Shown one piece after another: positions 1 through 8,278 of a stretch of DNA of 59,735 bases; position 1 is the first letter of the stretch; each line of letters starts with the position of its first letter. The DNA comes from Candidatus Methanosuratincola sp. (GTDB lineage Archaea; Thermoproteota; Methanomethylicia; Methanomethylicales; Methanomethylicaceae): positions 1 to 59,735 of the forward strand of contig JBBFLR010000007.1 of NCBI GenBank assembly GCA_037478935.1, written 5' to 3'. The notes beneath the pieces were generated by a model. It was not told the DNA's origin. It did no database searches and saw only the letters and a list, made by a program, of their open reading frames with translations. The translations under genes were made by a program, and so were the position numbers.

Positions 1-1329
1 CTTCTCATTGAGCGCGACGTAAAGCCCTCCGTATGTGAAGTGCAGGTCGAAGCACTCGAAGGAGCTCGTGGCGGGCAAGACAAGGTCTGCGTAGTCGGCC
101 GTGTCGGTGATGAAGAGGTCATGGACGACGGTGAAGAGGTCCTCCCTTGAGAGGCCTTCCCTCACCCTGTTCTGGTCCGGGCATACCGCTGCGGGGTTTG
201 AGTTGTAGACGAACAGGAGCTTCACCGGCGGGCTCAGTCCCCTGTCCGTCAACGCCTCGCCGAGTCTGACCATGTTTATCGCCCTCCTGCTCCGCGAAGG
301 CCTGCCCGCGACCACAGTCAGGTCTGCAGTGAAGTAGGCCGAGTTCGAATAGAAGAAACCCCCTCCCCTCTTCCCTATGTTGCCCGTGACTGCGGGGATG
401 AGTGAGATTGCCCTGACCATCTCTCCTCCGTTGGAATTCCTCTGGATCCCGAGCCCTATCAGGAATGCGGCCGGCTTGGCGGTGCAGCACTCCTCCGCAA
501 ACTCAATGAACTCTCTCCCCCCGATCCCGCATATGCTCCCGACCCTCTCGGCGGTGAACTCTGAAGCCCGTTCCACCAGCCGTTCGAACCCGACGGTATT
601 CCTGCATATGAAATCTGAGTCGTGGAGATTGTTCTTCACCGCGTAATTTATCACGCCCAGCGCGAGTGCCGAGTCCGTCCCTGGCTTCACCTGGACGTGC
701 CTGTCAGCCCTCCTTGCGGTCTCCGTCCTCACGGGATCTACGGCGATGACCCTCGCACCCGACCTCGCTATGATGGAGTAGATGTGCTGGGCGGTCCAAG
801 CGGGGTTCATCCCCCAAACCACCACAAGCCTGGAGTTTGCCAGATCCTCGGGGTCCATCCCTGCCGCGGTACCGTAATGGTACCTGAGTGCCTCCCTCCC
901 TGCAGAGGAGCAAATCGTGTACTCGAGGTCGGAAGCGCCTATCCGGTTGAATAGCCTCTGCGGGAAGTACCTGTTTATGACGCCCATGTGCCCCGCGTAG
1001 CTGTAGGGGAGTATCGCCTGAGGACCATATTCTTTTATGATCTCTTCCATCTTGCCTGCGATCAGGTCAAGCGCAACCCCCCAGCTGATCCTCTCGAACC
1101 TCCCCTCCCCCTTGCGCCCTGTCCTCCTCATTGGGTACTTGATCCTTTCAGGGGAGTAGACGTAATCAAGTATCCTAGACCCCTTCCTGCAGAGGAACCC
1201 CCTTGTCAGGCCATTGTCCTGCCTTCCTGAGACGCTTCTGATCTCTCCCCCGCTCACGCGCGTCAACATAACGCAGGTGTCATAGCAGTCCCGGGGGCAA
1301 ACCGAGAAGACTTCTCTCCAGCCTTCCAT
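1..1329 (-). CDS. Molybdopterin oxidoreductase, N-terminal 443 residues (continues beyond the window)
   Basis: The frame is open from 1329 to the window edge, so the 3' end is missing. The N terminus carries a [4Fe-4S] motif with Cys11, Cys15, Cys19 and Cys47 (CPRDCYDTC, then GFLCRKG), followed by the bis-MGD-binding fold of the DMSO reductase/formate dehydrogenase superfamily; segments such as VVWGMNPAW and ADLVLPATSSFE fit that fold. The metal-ligand region reads YTICSSAGREAL, so Ser or Cys is a possible ligand, but the substrate cannot be told. There is no twin-arginine signal, so a cytoplasmic location is likely. An ATG at 1335 is possible, but GGAG lies 6 nt before the ATG at 1329, which I prefer. 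Family assignment is firm; substrate is unknown. Confidence 0.9.
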   Translation of the reverse strand, partial: MEGWREVFSVCPRDCYDTCVMLTRVSGGEIRSVSGRQDNGLTRGFLCRKGSRILDYVYSPERIKYPMRRTGRKGEGRFERISWGVALDLIAGKMEEIIKEYGPQAILPYSYAGHMGVINRYFPQRLFNRIGASDLEYTICSSAGREALRYHYGTAAGMDPEDLANSRLVVVWGMNPAWTAQHIYSIIARSGARVIAVDPVRTETARRADRHVQVKPGTDSALALGVINYAVKNNLHDSDFICRNTVGFERLVERASEFTAERVGSICGIGGREFIEFAEECCTAKPAAFLIGLGIQRNSNGGEMVRAISLIPAVTGNIGKRGGGFFYSNSAYFTADLTVVAGRPSRSRRAINMVRLGEALTDRGLSPPVKLLFVYNSNPAAVCPDQNRVREGLSREDLFTVVHDLFITDTADYADLVLPATSSFECFDLHFTYGGLYVALNEK

Positions 1330-1377
1330 CGGCATCTCCAAACAACTTTCGCCCGCTCAGGTTGTAAAAGGCTTTGG

Positions 1378-1776
1378 TCAAAATATGAGGAATGGTATTA
1401 GCGCGAGCCCTCCTAGAATCGCCACGATCACTATCATTATTAGTACGGCCAGGACTGCGATCCCAAACGCCTGCAACCACCCTATCTTAAATGTCGACTT
1501 ATAGACCCAAAGGAGGGCCAAAAATGCCAGTAGAGCCCCGAGAAGCCCTGCCCTTGGCTGCATCAGCGCAGCCAAGAAAACCGTTGCCGTCCAAGATACG
1601 AGGGCGTAAACTAACGCACCTAAGAATGTCGCTGCCATAGCCTCGCCCAGCGTCGACCTTCCGCCCGTGAATGCCTTCGCGGAAAGGTACACTGGAACCG
1701 AAACGATCACCCACATTACTAGCAGCGCGATTATCGCCACTATTATCGCCAAAAGTCCAATGAGCATAAGAGACAA
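1378..1776 (-). CDS. Small hydrophobic membrane protein, about 4 TM
   Basis: Up to 132 residues, nearly all hydrophobic, with about four membrane segments (roughly residues 4-30, 45-70, 76-92 and 100-130). The longest frame starts at a TTG (1776); an ATG at 1767 removes only three residues and is equally likely. No motif is recognised. It lies just upstream of the oxidoreductase on the same strand (gap about 50 nt), so the two could be cotranscribed, but a role as a membrane anchor is only a guess. The run of membrane segments without charged interruptions supports a real gene. Confidence 0.6.
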   Translation of the reverse strand: MSLMLIGLLAIIVAIIALLVMWVIVSVPVYLSAKAFTGGRSTLGEAMAATFLGALVYALVSWTATVFLAALMQPRAGLLGALLAFLALLWVYKSTFKIGWLQAFGIAVLAVLIMIVIVAILGGLALIPFLIF

Positions 1777-1964
1777 ACGGTCGCGCCTGTAAAAAAACTA
1801 ATCGTAAACGACAATTGGGACTTTGTTCATTCCGCCGGTAGGCAGCCGGCTCACGGACTACTTCAAAATCCCTAATTCTGGCGGACCATGACAATTGCGC
1901 CCTATGCCATGGAAGATCTGAAATATTAACAGCGACATATCTAGAATGTCTGGTGGTATTTGGC

Positions 1965-2720
1965 ATGGAATATCTAAGTAAGCTCTACAGGTATCTCAAG
2001 CCGAAATCCCATATCATAGGCATCAAGTTCTTCAACAGGAAGGAAGAGATGGAGGGCCTGGGGAAGGGATTCAGGCGCCCACGAAAAAAACTTACAATAT
2101 GCCAGATACTAAATACTGCCCGCCTTTACGGATGGAGCTGGATGGTCTTTGCAGAGGACGCGGAATGCATTCTCGGCTCGGTTTCCCTCGGGCTTGTAGA
2201 TGAGGACGAAACGATCAAGTCCGGCGAGATATTCTTGAAGCTCGGCTACGTATCCGACAGGGAGTTCGCCAGGAAGTTCTCGGAAGCAATCCCGAAGCTG
2301 AAGGAGATGAAAGCAGGCTTCATCGCCGGACCCTTGGAGTCCTTGGAACTCGAGCCTGATCTGGTGCTGATATATGGCAACGCCGCTCAGATGCTCAGGG
2401 CAATCAACGGAGCGGTTTACGCAACGAAGGAGAGGCTCACGTTCGGGACGGTCGGGGACGTCGGGGTCTGCGGTGATGGGATAGCAGAGGCATACAATAC
2501 CCAGAAGCCCCAGGTGGTCATCGCCTGCTACGGTGAGAGGAGGTTTGGGCATACCTCCGATGATGAGCTGCTGATGGTCGTGCCATTCAGGTATGTCGTA
2601 TCAATGGCAGAAGGTTTAGAAAAAACACATAATGCGGGGATCCGGTACCCGATCCCAGTAGCCGCGACCATTGCTGAGCTTGGCATCCCTGAAGTGCTCA
2701 GAACCTGCCCTAAGAAGTGA
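1965..2720 (+). CDS. DUF169 family protein
   Basis: A 251-residue soluble protein of the DUF169 family (uncharacterised archaeal/bacterial proteins). It shows the family's CQILNTARLYGWSW-like N-terminal segment and a C-terminal MVVPFRYV...GIRYPIP segment. The frame opens at GTG 1953, but the ATG at 1965 has GGTGG about 8 nt before it and is the better start. It converges with and overlaps by 11 nt the MtaA-like gene. The biochemical role of DUF169 is not established; the juxtaposition with a corrinoid methyltransferase-family gene is only suggestive. Confidence 0.8.
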   Translation: MEYLSKLYRYLKPKSHIIGIKFFNRKEEMEGLGKGFRRPRKKLTICQILNTARLYGWSWMVFAEDAECILGSVSLGLVDEDETIKSGEIFLKLGYVSDREFARKFSEAIPKLKEMKAGFIAGPLESLELEPDLVLIYGNAAQMLRAINGAVYATKERLTFGTVGDVGVCGDGIAEAYNTQKPQVVIACYGERRFGHTSDDELLMVVPFRYVVSMAEGLEKTHNAGIRYPIPVAATIAELGIPEVLRTCPKK

Positions 2721-3699
2721 CTGCCCTGACCATAGCTCTCAGATTCCTGGTGGGAGTCCTCGGCGCTATACCGCAGCTCGGCGCTAGGACGTCGACCCCG
2801 GCAGCGATTGCTTTCTTTGCCTCCGCATAGACATCGTCCTCACTCCCGCTGAGAAGCACTCCAGCAGACGGGATATTTCCGACAAGGGCGACCTTCCTTC
2901 CTCCCAGTACCTCCTTCGCTTTTGCCAGATCCACCTTCTCTTCTATACTAAGCCCGGCAAAACCGCACTCCGCCATATGCGCGAGTATTGGCGTTGCATT
3001 CCCGCACACGTGGAGGATTGACCTTGGATGGACGGCGGCGATCGCCTTGAGCGGACTCTTGGAGAATCTGTCAAACATCCGCGGGCTAAGCACTGAGGGA
3101 GAGGCAGTAGGGTCTGCTGGGGCGATTACGTCGGCGCCCTCCTTGATGACTGCCTTGGCATAGGCCACGCAGGCATCCTCTGCCCACCTGATATACTTCA
3201 ATGCTTCATCAGGGTTCTTGATCATCATGATGCACAACCGTTCCACGCCGACCATGTGCCCTGCCAGCGTGGTCGGGCCTTCAAAGCCGACTATGAGGGG
3301 AACATCGTACCCCATCGCTTTTATTATCCTTATGGTTTCCAATATGGCCGGCACCCTGCCGCGCTCAAGAAACCGGTCGACATCAGGCTCTTTCCCTTGG
3401 CTTAGGAGGGTCTTTGCGATAGCAGGCTGTCTGTCCTCTCGCCCCTTCTCCACCTCGCATCCGAGCGCCTCTGCGAGTACGGTAAGGCAGAATGGTATGC
3501 GTATCGCTTCCAGACCGGCAACGGTGTGCCCCGCAACTGCCAGGTTTGCCATCAGCTCTGGATTGTAGTTGGCATCTGGCCAGTACGCGCCAGAGGACTG
3601 CATCAGCTCGATTGTCCCTGTCTGTGTGGCAGAAAAAACTGGCGGTCTGTCCACTTTCTCGCCTGAAAGAACTTTATAGATCCTATCTTTTGGAGTCAT
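2710..3699 (-). CDS. MtaA/MtbA-type methylcobamide:CoM methyltransferase-like protein (UroD superfamily)
   Basis: 329 residues, the usual length of the UroD/MtaA/CmuA family. Family members move a methyl group from a methylated corrinoid protein to coenzyme M, using Zn held by a His-x-Cys pair and a later Cys. Here ILHVCGNAT supplies His-x-Cys near residue 237, and LAPSCGIAPRTPTRNL supplies the distal Cys near residue 309. The N-terminal KDRIYKVLSGEKVDRPPVF block is typical. All expected ligands are present, so activity is plausible. MtaA (methanol) cannot be told from MtbA (methylamine) by eye, and no corrinoid protein or substrate-specific methyltransferase lies in the window. It is one of the main hints of methyl-dependent metabolism. 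Confidence 0.88.
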   Translation of the reverse strand: MTPKDRIYKVLSGEKVDRPPVFSATQTGTIELMQSSGAYWPDANYNPELMANLAVAGHTVAGLEAIRIPFCLTVLAEALGCEVEKGREDRQPAIAKTLLSQGKEPDVDRFLERGRVPAILETIRIIKAMGYDVPLIVGFEGPTTLAGHMVGVERLCIMMIKNPDEALKYIRWAEDACVAYAKAVIKEGADVIAPADPTASPSVLSPRMFDRFSKSPLKAIAAVHPRSILHVCGNATPILAHMAECGFAGLSIEEKVDLAKAKEVLGGRKVALVGNIPSAGVLLSGSEDDVYAEAKKAIAAGVDVLAPSCGIAPRTPTRNLRAMVRAVTS

Positions 3700-3734
3700 T
3701 TCATTTTACCAATAAAAAAAGGATGAAAGGGTTA

Positions 3735-4307
3735 TTAGAACTCTTCGAATTTGAGGAACTTTTCCTTCTCCTCTTGCGTATAGCCGCGCCTTCTCCTCTT
3801 GAGCCACTCCATGACGTATATCAAAGTCACCGCTGCTGCCACCAGTGAAACTATTCCTGGTACAATTGCGCCTGCAGAGAAGTTCCACCATGCACCGTAG
3901 AACGATGCTGGAAGGGCAATGAAGAAGAGCGTCACCGCTGTGGCGATCCACCATATCGTCGCCTTCTTGTCGTGAAGTACGCACCACTCGCCGACAATGC
4001 TGAACGAGAAGACCGCGAGTGCAGTCGAGAGGATCGGGAAGAGCGCCCAAATCTGCAGGTATGCGCCGCTAAGGGCCAAGCCAACCATGAGTACGCCTGT
4101 TATCACCGCTGCCAGCCATCGGGAAGCATTGACATACTTCGTGATCTTCCGTTTAGTAAGCAGTTGGACGAATTCGATCCCGATGACGCGCATGTTCCTG
4201 AAACCTGAATAGAATGTGCTCATAATGAAGATTATTGCGATCCACATCCCGAAGAGCACAAGCAGGTTCGAGTCCACGCCAGGCACTATGGAACCAACGA
4301 TCTTCAA
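3735..4307 (-). CDS. Membrane protein, about 5 TM, unknown function
   Basis: 190 residues starting at TTG 4307, with about five hydrophobic segments (roughly residues 15-32, 65-82, 86-105, 118-140 and 146-168) and a basic, charged C-terminal tail (KRRRRGYTQEEKEKF). I do not recognise a family. It lies 35 nt upstream of the MtaA-like gene on the same strand, so the two may form an operon; a transport role for a methylated substrate is possible but unproven. A 10-bp inverted repeat flanks its upstream region. Confidence 0.7.
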   Translation of the reverse strand: MKIVGSIVPGVDSNLLVLFGMWIAIIFIMSTFYSGFRNMRVIGIEFVQLLTKRKITKYVNASRWLAAVITGVLMVGLALSGAYLQIWALFPILSTALAVFSFSIVGEWCVLHDKKATIWWIATAVTLFFIALPASFYGAWWNFSAGAIVPGIVSLVAAAVTLIYVMEWLKRRRRGYTQEEKEKFLKFEEF

Positions 4308-4308
4308 T

Positions 4309-4409
4309 GTCTACGAGAACAGAGTCCGGGGCGGCTGGGGGAAAGAGCTCCCAAAGCAGCTAACCCCATAACCTCTTACTTTCTAAAAATCCCTCATCAT
4401 CTCGTAGAC
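4309..4409. repeat. 10-bp perfect inverted repeat around a putative promoter region
   Basis: GTCTACGAGA at 4309-4318 and its exact reverse complement TCTCGTAGAC at 4400-4409 are separated by 81 nt. The left arm abuts the TTG start of the membrane protein gene. The interval would contain that gene's promoter. It could be a paired operator or chance. Confidence 0.45.
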
Positions 4410-4639
4410 AAGCTGCAAAAACTGGGGCCGAATAGGGCGAGGCGTGATCCCTCCTCCATTTCTGGCCGCTCAATGACATAGCCGTTGTGTGCTGCCCCGC
4501 GGGGAGTGGTGCCATACAACGGATCAGCCCATCTTCTTTCTCTGCCGTTATTTTCATTCCAATGTTCAGTCATGACAGGCATGGAAAACTGCTTGTGATG
4601 AATACTGATGCATCAGAGCTTAAAAGATGTCGATAGCTC

Positions 4640-4647
4640 TTTATATG
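4640..4647 (+). promoter_or_regulatory. TATA box of the histidine kinase gene
   Basis: TTTATATG lies 37 nt before the kinase ATG, matching the archaeal TATA consensus and predicting a short leader. Confidence 0.55.
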
Positions 4648-4683
4648 GATTAACTCCTTTGAAATAGAAACAAAGAAAGAGAG

Positions 4684-6471
4684 ATGGCTGTAATGCACCT
4701 GAGGGTCAAACTACTGCTTACACTTGCGGCACTAGTAGCCCTCACATTCTTTGTAATTCTTGTGGCAACCAATGCGTTCGTCCTCCCAGCGTTTCAGAGG
4801 GCTGAGGCCGAGGAAGTTGATAAGGGACTTACTAGGGCTCTGAACGCCATCAACATCAGCATATCCCAGCTGGAGTCTTATGCGAGGGACTGGGCATACT
4901 GGGATGACGCTTACGATTACCTTCAGAACAACAACTCCGAATTCCTGGAGACTAATGTCGTCCCTGGCACATTTGAATCCCTCGAGGTAAATGTGATGCT
5001 CTTTCTTGATCCAAGCGGTAAGCTGGTATTTGGTAAATCCTACGACTATGCCAACAGGTTAGAAATTCCAATCCCTGGGGGCATGAGTGAAAAGCTAGAT
5101 GATCTCACTTACTTGGCGATGCAAGGCGGTCAAAGCGGGATACTGATGCTTCCTGAAGGAGCGGTGGGCTTCTCCGTACAGCCCGTGCTGAAGAGCTCTG
5201 GGGAGGGCCCTCCCGCAGGTGCGTTATTCATGGGGAGGTTTTTAGGCCCGGATGCTGAAGAATCGATTTCGAAGACAATCCTCTTACCAGTTTCCCTGCG
5301 GTCGTACAGCTCCTTTGAGCTGCCTGTCGAGCACGCCTCCGCAAAATCCTCGCTCGAATCCAGAGGGACCGCCTCTATACCGATCAACTCAAGCACAATC
5401 CTGGGCTATGCTATAATCAAAGACGTATTCGACAACCCCTCACTGGTATTGGAGGTAACTCTCGACCGTGATTTATATAGGCTAAGCCTTGTTGCATTGA
5501 CCCATTCTGTTTCTGGTGCACTCATATCCATCCTGGTGGCTTTTACAGCTCTTTATATTGCCATGGAAATGGGCTTGCTTAGAAAAATCATCGGGCTCAG
5601 AGAAGAGCTCATGGAGATCGGCAAAAGAAAGGATTTTTCCAGGCGCGTCCAGGAAGAGGGCAACGATGAGATCTCCGACTTGGCAAAGAGCGCCAACTGG
5701 ATGCTCTCCTCCTTGGAAAGCTCCTCTGAAGAGCTCAAGAGGTACGCTGCAAACTTGGAAGAGCTGGTGGAGGCTCAGACGGCAAGGCTCAGGGAAAAGG
5801 AGCGCCTCGCAGCGATAGGAGAAACCGCAACGATGGTGGGTCACGACTTGAGGAATCCCCTCCAATCCATTATGAATATTGTATACCTGATGGAAGCGGA
5901 TGGTGCGTCCTTGCCTCCCGATAAGAGTGCGGCTCTGCTGAAGTGGATCAAACGGCTCAAGGAAAATGTGATTTACATGGACAAGATAGTTTCTGACCTT
6001 CAGGATCTGACAAGAAATGTAAATGTCGATAAGAGAGAGGTCAGGCTGGATCAGCTTTTCAACGATGTATTGGCGGACCTAAAAATACCCGAGAATGTCC
6101 GTGTAGGCATCAAAATAAACCCTGGTGCGGAGAGGGCGATCACTGACCCGCTTATCCTGAAGAGGATCCTCCAAAACTTGGTGAACAACGCCTTCCAGGC
6201 GATGCCGGATGGTGGCAGCCTCACCATAGAGGCATCCGTATCTGGCGGGGAACTGCAAATAGCGGTGCAGGACACAGGCTTAGGGATGAACGACGAGACC
6301 TTAAAGAAGATATTCACCCCCCTATTCACCACGAAGGCAAAGGGGACGGGCCTCGGTCTAGCGGTGTGCAAGAGGCTAACCGAGGAGCTCGGAGGTACGA
6401 TCTCGGTAAAGAGTACTAGGGGGGAGGGCACGACGTTCATACTTCGGCTGCCCATTTCAGGAAATGGCTAG
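4684..6471 (+). CDS. Membrane sensor histidine kinase: CHASE4-HAMP-HisKA-HATPase
   Basis: 595 residues. TM1 (about 8-28) is followed by an extracytoplasmic CHASE4 domain with the signature YARDWAYWDDAYDY, then TM2 (about 272-298), a HAMP linker, a coiled segment and the kinase core. The H-box is VGHDLRNP with His387 as phosphoacceptor; the N-box is NLVNNAFQAM; G1/G2 boxes are DTGLGM and GTGLGLAV. All catalytic motifs are intact, so it should autophosphorylate. No response regulator is adjacent, so it is an orphan kinase. Its ligand is unknown. Such kinases in archaea are often acquired from bacteria, but I see no direct sign of recent transfer. Confidence 0.93.
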   Translation: MAVMHLRVKLLLTLAALVALTFFVILVATNAFVLPAFQRAEAEEVDKGLTRALNAINISISQLESYARDWAYWDDAYDYLQNNNSEFLETNVVPGTFESLEVNVMLFLDPSGKLVFGKSYDYANRLEIPIPGGMSEKLDDLTYLAMQGGQSGILMLPEGAVGFSVQPVLKSSGEGPPAGALFMGRFLGPDAEESISKTILLPVSLRSYSSFELPVEHASAKSSLESRGTASIPINSSTILGYAIIKDVFDNPSLVLEVTLDRDLYRLSLVALTHSVSGALISILVAFTALYIAMEMGLLRKIIGLREELMEIGKRKDFSRRVQEEGNDEISDLAKSANWMLSSLESSSEELKRYAANLEELVEAQTARLREKERLAAIGETATMVGHDLRNPLQSIMNIVYLMEADGASLPPDKSAALLKWIKRLKENVIYMDKIVSDLQDLTRNVNVDKREVRLDQLFNDVLADLKIPENVRVGIKINPGAERAITDPLILKRILQNLVNNAFQAMPDGGSLTIEASVSGGELQIAVQDTGLGMNDETLKKIFTPLFTTKAKGTGLGLAVCKRLTEELGGTISVKSTRGEGTTFILRLPISGNG

Positions 6472-6971
6472 GAACCGGGCTTGCAACTGATGGAAAAAGG
6501 CTTAGAGCGTTCTCTACCTCTATCGGAGCGGTCGGACTATGGAGTGAGTACATCCGTGGTTGTGCATGTGGTGTACGGGGTCGGCTGCAGATCGCCAAGA
6601 GGACGGTGCACTATGCAGTAGATGGCTAGGTTCTGCTGAACCGCCTTAAGAACGAAGCCGAGCCGGATGACGCGGGGCGCCCTCCAGTCATGCGCCAAAG
6701 CCATGAGCGTGGCGGCGGAAGGGGATTCGCATGGCGGCCCCTATGGAAGGCCTTCAAGCACCCCGTGTTTCCCTCTACGGCAGGCGACTTCAGCCCCAGA
6801 TCCACGACACTGGTCCCCCTTCACTCCTTTGAAAGACCATCGACTTCCCTACTGTCATGCCGTACGATGGAGGATCCGGATCCTCTGTGGGAAAAAGCTG
6901 GGCGTCCCTGGCTTTGATTTGGTTAGAAAAATTGATTCTTTTGATGGCTCCTTTGTCCCAAGAATAACCTC
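6472..6971. other. 500-bp stretch without a recognisable gene
   Basis: Between the kinase and tRNA-Ala. Short open frames exist on both strands (for example 6690-6917), but their translations are rich in Pro, Arg and Ser without a family pattern, and none has a convincing ribosome site. It could be decayed coding DNA or the site of an unrecognised RNA; nothing is called. Confidence 0.4.
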
Positions 6972-7046
6972 TGGTGGACTGGGTGGGATTTGAACCCACG
7001 ACCCCCTGCGTGCAAGGCAGGTGATCTGCCGCTAATCTACCAGCCC
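6972..7046 (-). tRNA. tRNA-Ala (UGC), CCA encoded
   Basis: Folds as a complete cloverleaf: acceptor GGGCTGG/CCAGTCC, D-stem GATT/GATC, anticodon stem CCTGC/GCAGG with loop CTTGCAC (anticodon TGC), T-arm GTGGG-TTCAAAT-CCCAC, discriminator A and a genome-encoded CCA (6972-6974). The third acceptor pair is G3:U70, the alanine identity element. No intron. 75 nt including CCA. Confidence 0.97.
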
Positions 7047-7142
7047 TTTCCGTATGCTGAAGTCCGACGGTATTTTTATTTATTTCGCGTCCTTGGGTGA
7101 GGCCGCTTCCCCGAACGATAAAAAATTGTGGTATGGCACCGG

Positions 7143-8177
7143 CTAGTCGATGCCCCTCGCAATGCTGATCATGTCTGCCAGGAGCGAATATCCAGTGGCT
7201 TTTCTCCCGGCGCCTGGACCGACGATCGTGACCTCTCCCAACGCATCGGTGCTGAAAGTCAGGGCGTTTGTGACGCCACCGATGCTCGCGAGCGGATCAG
7301 ACACGGGGATCCAGATCGGCGACACTTCTGCCCTCACCTCGCCGCCTTCTCCCTTCCATGCCCTGGCGAGGAGTTTGATCCTTCCCCCCTTCCTGACCGC
7401 CTCGGTGACTTCCTCGAGTGTGATCCCCGAGATGCCTTTCCTGGACACCCCTTCTGGCTTGACGTCTGCCCCGAAGAAGTGGTTAGCGAGTATGGACGCC
7501 TTTGCCGCGGCATCCCATCCATCCACGTCCATCGTCGGGTCGGCCTCCGCGAAGCCCATCCTCTGCGCCTCCCTCAGGACCTCGGAGTATGTCCTCCCCT
7601 TCTCCATCTCTGAGAGTATCAGGTTGGTGGTCCCGTTCACAATCCCCCTTATAGATGAGATTCCGCATCCTGCGAGTGGTCCGTCAAAGAGGTTGAAAAC
7701 AGGGGTGCCGCTCAGAACCGTCCCCTCGAACCTAAGCCTCCCGCCCCTCTCTGACGAGATCCTCATCAGCTCCCTGTAGTGGAGTGCGATAGGTCCTTTG
7801 TTGGTGGTGGCAACATGCTTTCCCATCTCGAGCGCAGTCCTGATGTGAGAGTATCCGGGCTCGCCGTCCTTTATGTTCGTCCACGTGACCTCAACGATCA
7901 GGTTGGCGTTCCCCTCCCTTATAGTCTCCAGTGCGCTCAGCCCCTTCTTCTCCGCTGGGATGCCTCCGATGCCTTTCCCGGAATCTGCCAGCCTGACCGC
8001 CTCTTCAAGGTCGATCCCTTTGGAATCCAGGACGGACCCTGCTTTAATATCGGATATGGCAACGACCCTCCAGTCGATGTCGAATGCCTTTTTAAGGTAC
8101 TCCCGTTTCTCGATCAGGAGGTCCGCAAAGCCCCTGCCGACCGTCCCGAAACCTATGAACGCAATATCGAACTTCAT
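7143..8177 (-). CDS. hom: Homoserine dehydrogenase
   Basis: 344 residues, the monofunctional archaeal length. It reduces aspartate semialdehyde to homoserine with NAD(P)H, on the way to threonine, isoleucine and methionine. The Rossmann motif is IGFGTVGRGF near residue 9. The catalytic region reads GTPVFNLFDGPLAGC and IVNGTTNLILSEME, followed by the EADPTMDVDGWDAAAK block with the conserved Asp residues. There is no ACT or aspartokinase fusion. A TATA-like CTTTTTATTA on the minus strand near 8208-8217 lies about 35 nt before its ATG. It stands alone, divergent from the glucan genes. Confidence 0.96.
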   Translation of the reverse strand: MKFDIAFIGFGTVGRGFADLLIEKREYLKKAFDIDWRVVAISDIKAGSVLDSKGIDLEEAVRLADSGKGIGGIPAEKKGLSALETIREGNANLIVEVTWTNIKDGEPGYSHIRTALEMGKHVATTNKGPIALHYRELMRISSERGGRLRFEGTVLSGTPVFNLFDGPLAGCGISSIRGIVNGTTNLILSEMEKGRTYSEVLREAQRMGFAEADPTMDVDGWDAAAKASILANHFFGADVKPEGVSRKGISGITLEEVTEAVRKGGRIKLLARAWKGEGGEVRAEVSPIWIPVSDPLASIGGVTNALTFSTDALGEVTIVGPGAGRKATGYSLLADMISIARGID

Positions 8178-8278
8178 AATGCTCGCCAGTGCTTAGTACA
8201 GTATCGCAGTAATAAAAAGGCTATCCGTTACCAAAGTTGAAATAAGACCTCCAACAGAGTATTACCGATGGTATACGC

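Larger units (their letters stand above)
4308..4683. other. 376-bp intergenic region between divergent genes
   Basis: No convincing coding frame. It holds the inverted repeat at 4309-4409 and, at its right end, a TATA box for the histidine kinase. The middle (4420-4620) shows nothing I can identify. Confidence 0.5.

Noticed and set aside
119-913. Minus- and plus-strand short frames inside the molybdopterin oxidoreductase
   Set aside because: The third frame on the minus strand encodes a coherent oxidoreductase across the whole interval, so the others are shadows.
1499-1966. 155-codon minus-strand frame across the small membrane protein and the DUF169 upstream region
   Set aside because: Composition is not protein-like and it covers the better-supported membrane protein in another frame.
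6667-6993. Two plus-strand open frames before tRNA-Ala
   Set aside because: No family pattern, no ribosome site, and one runs into the tRNA gene.
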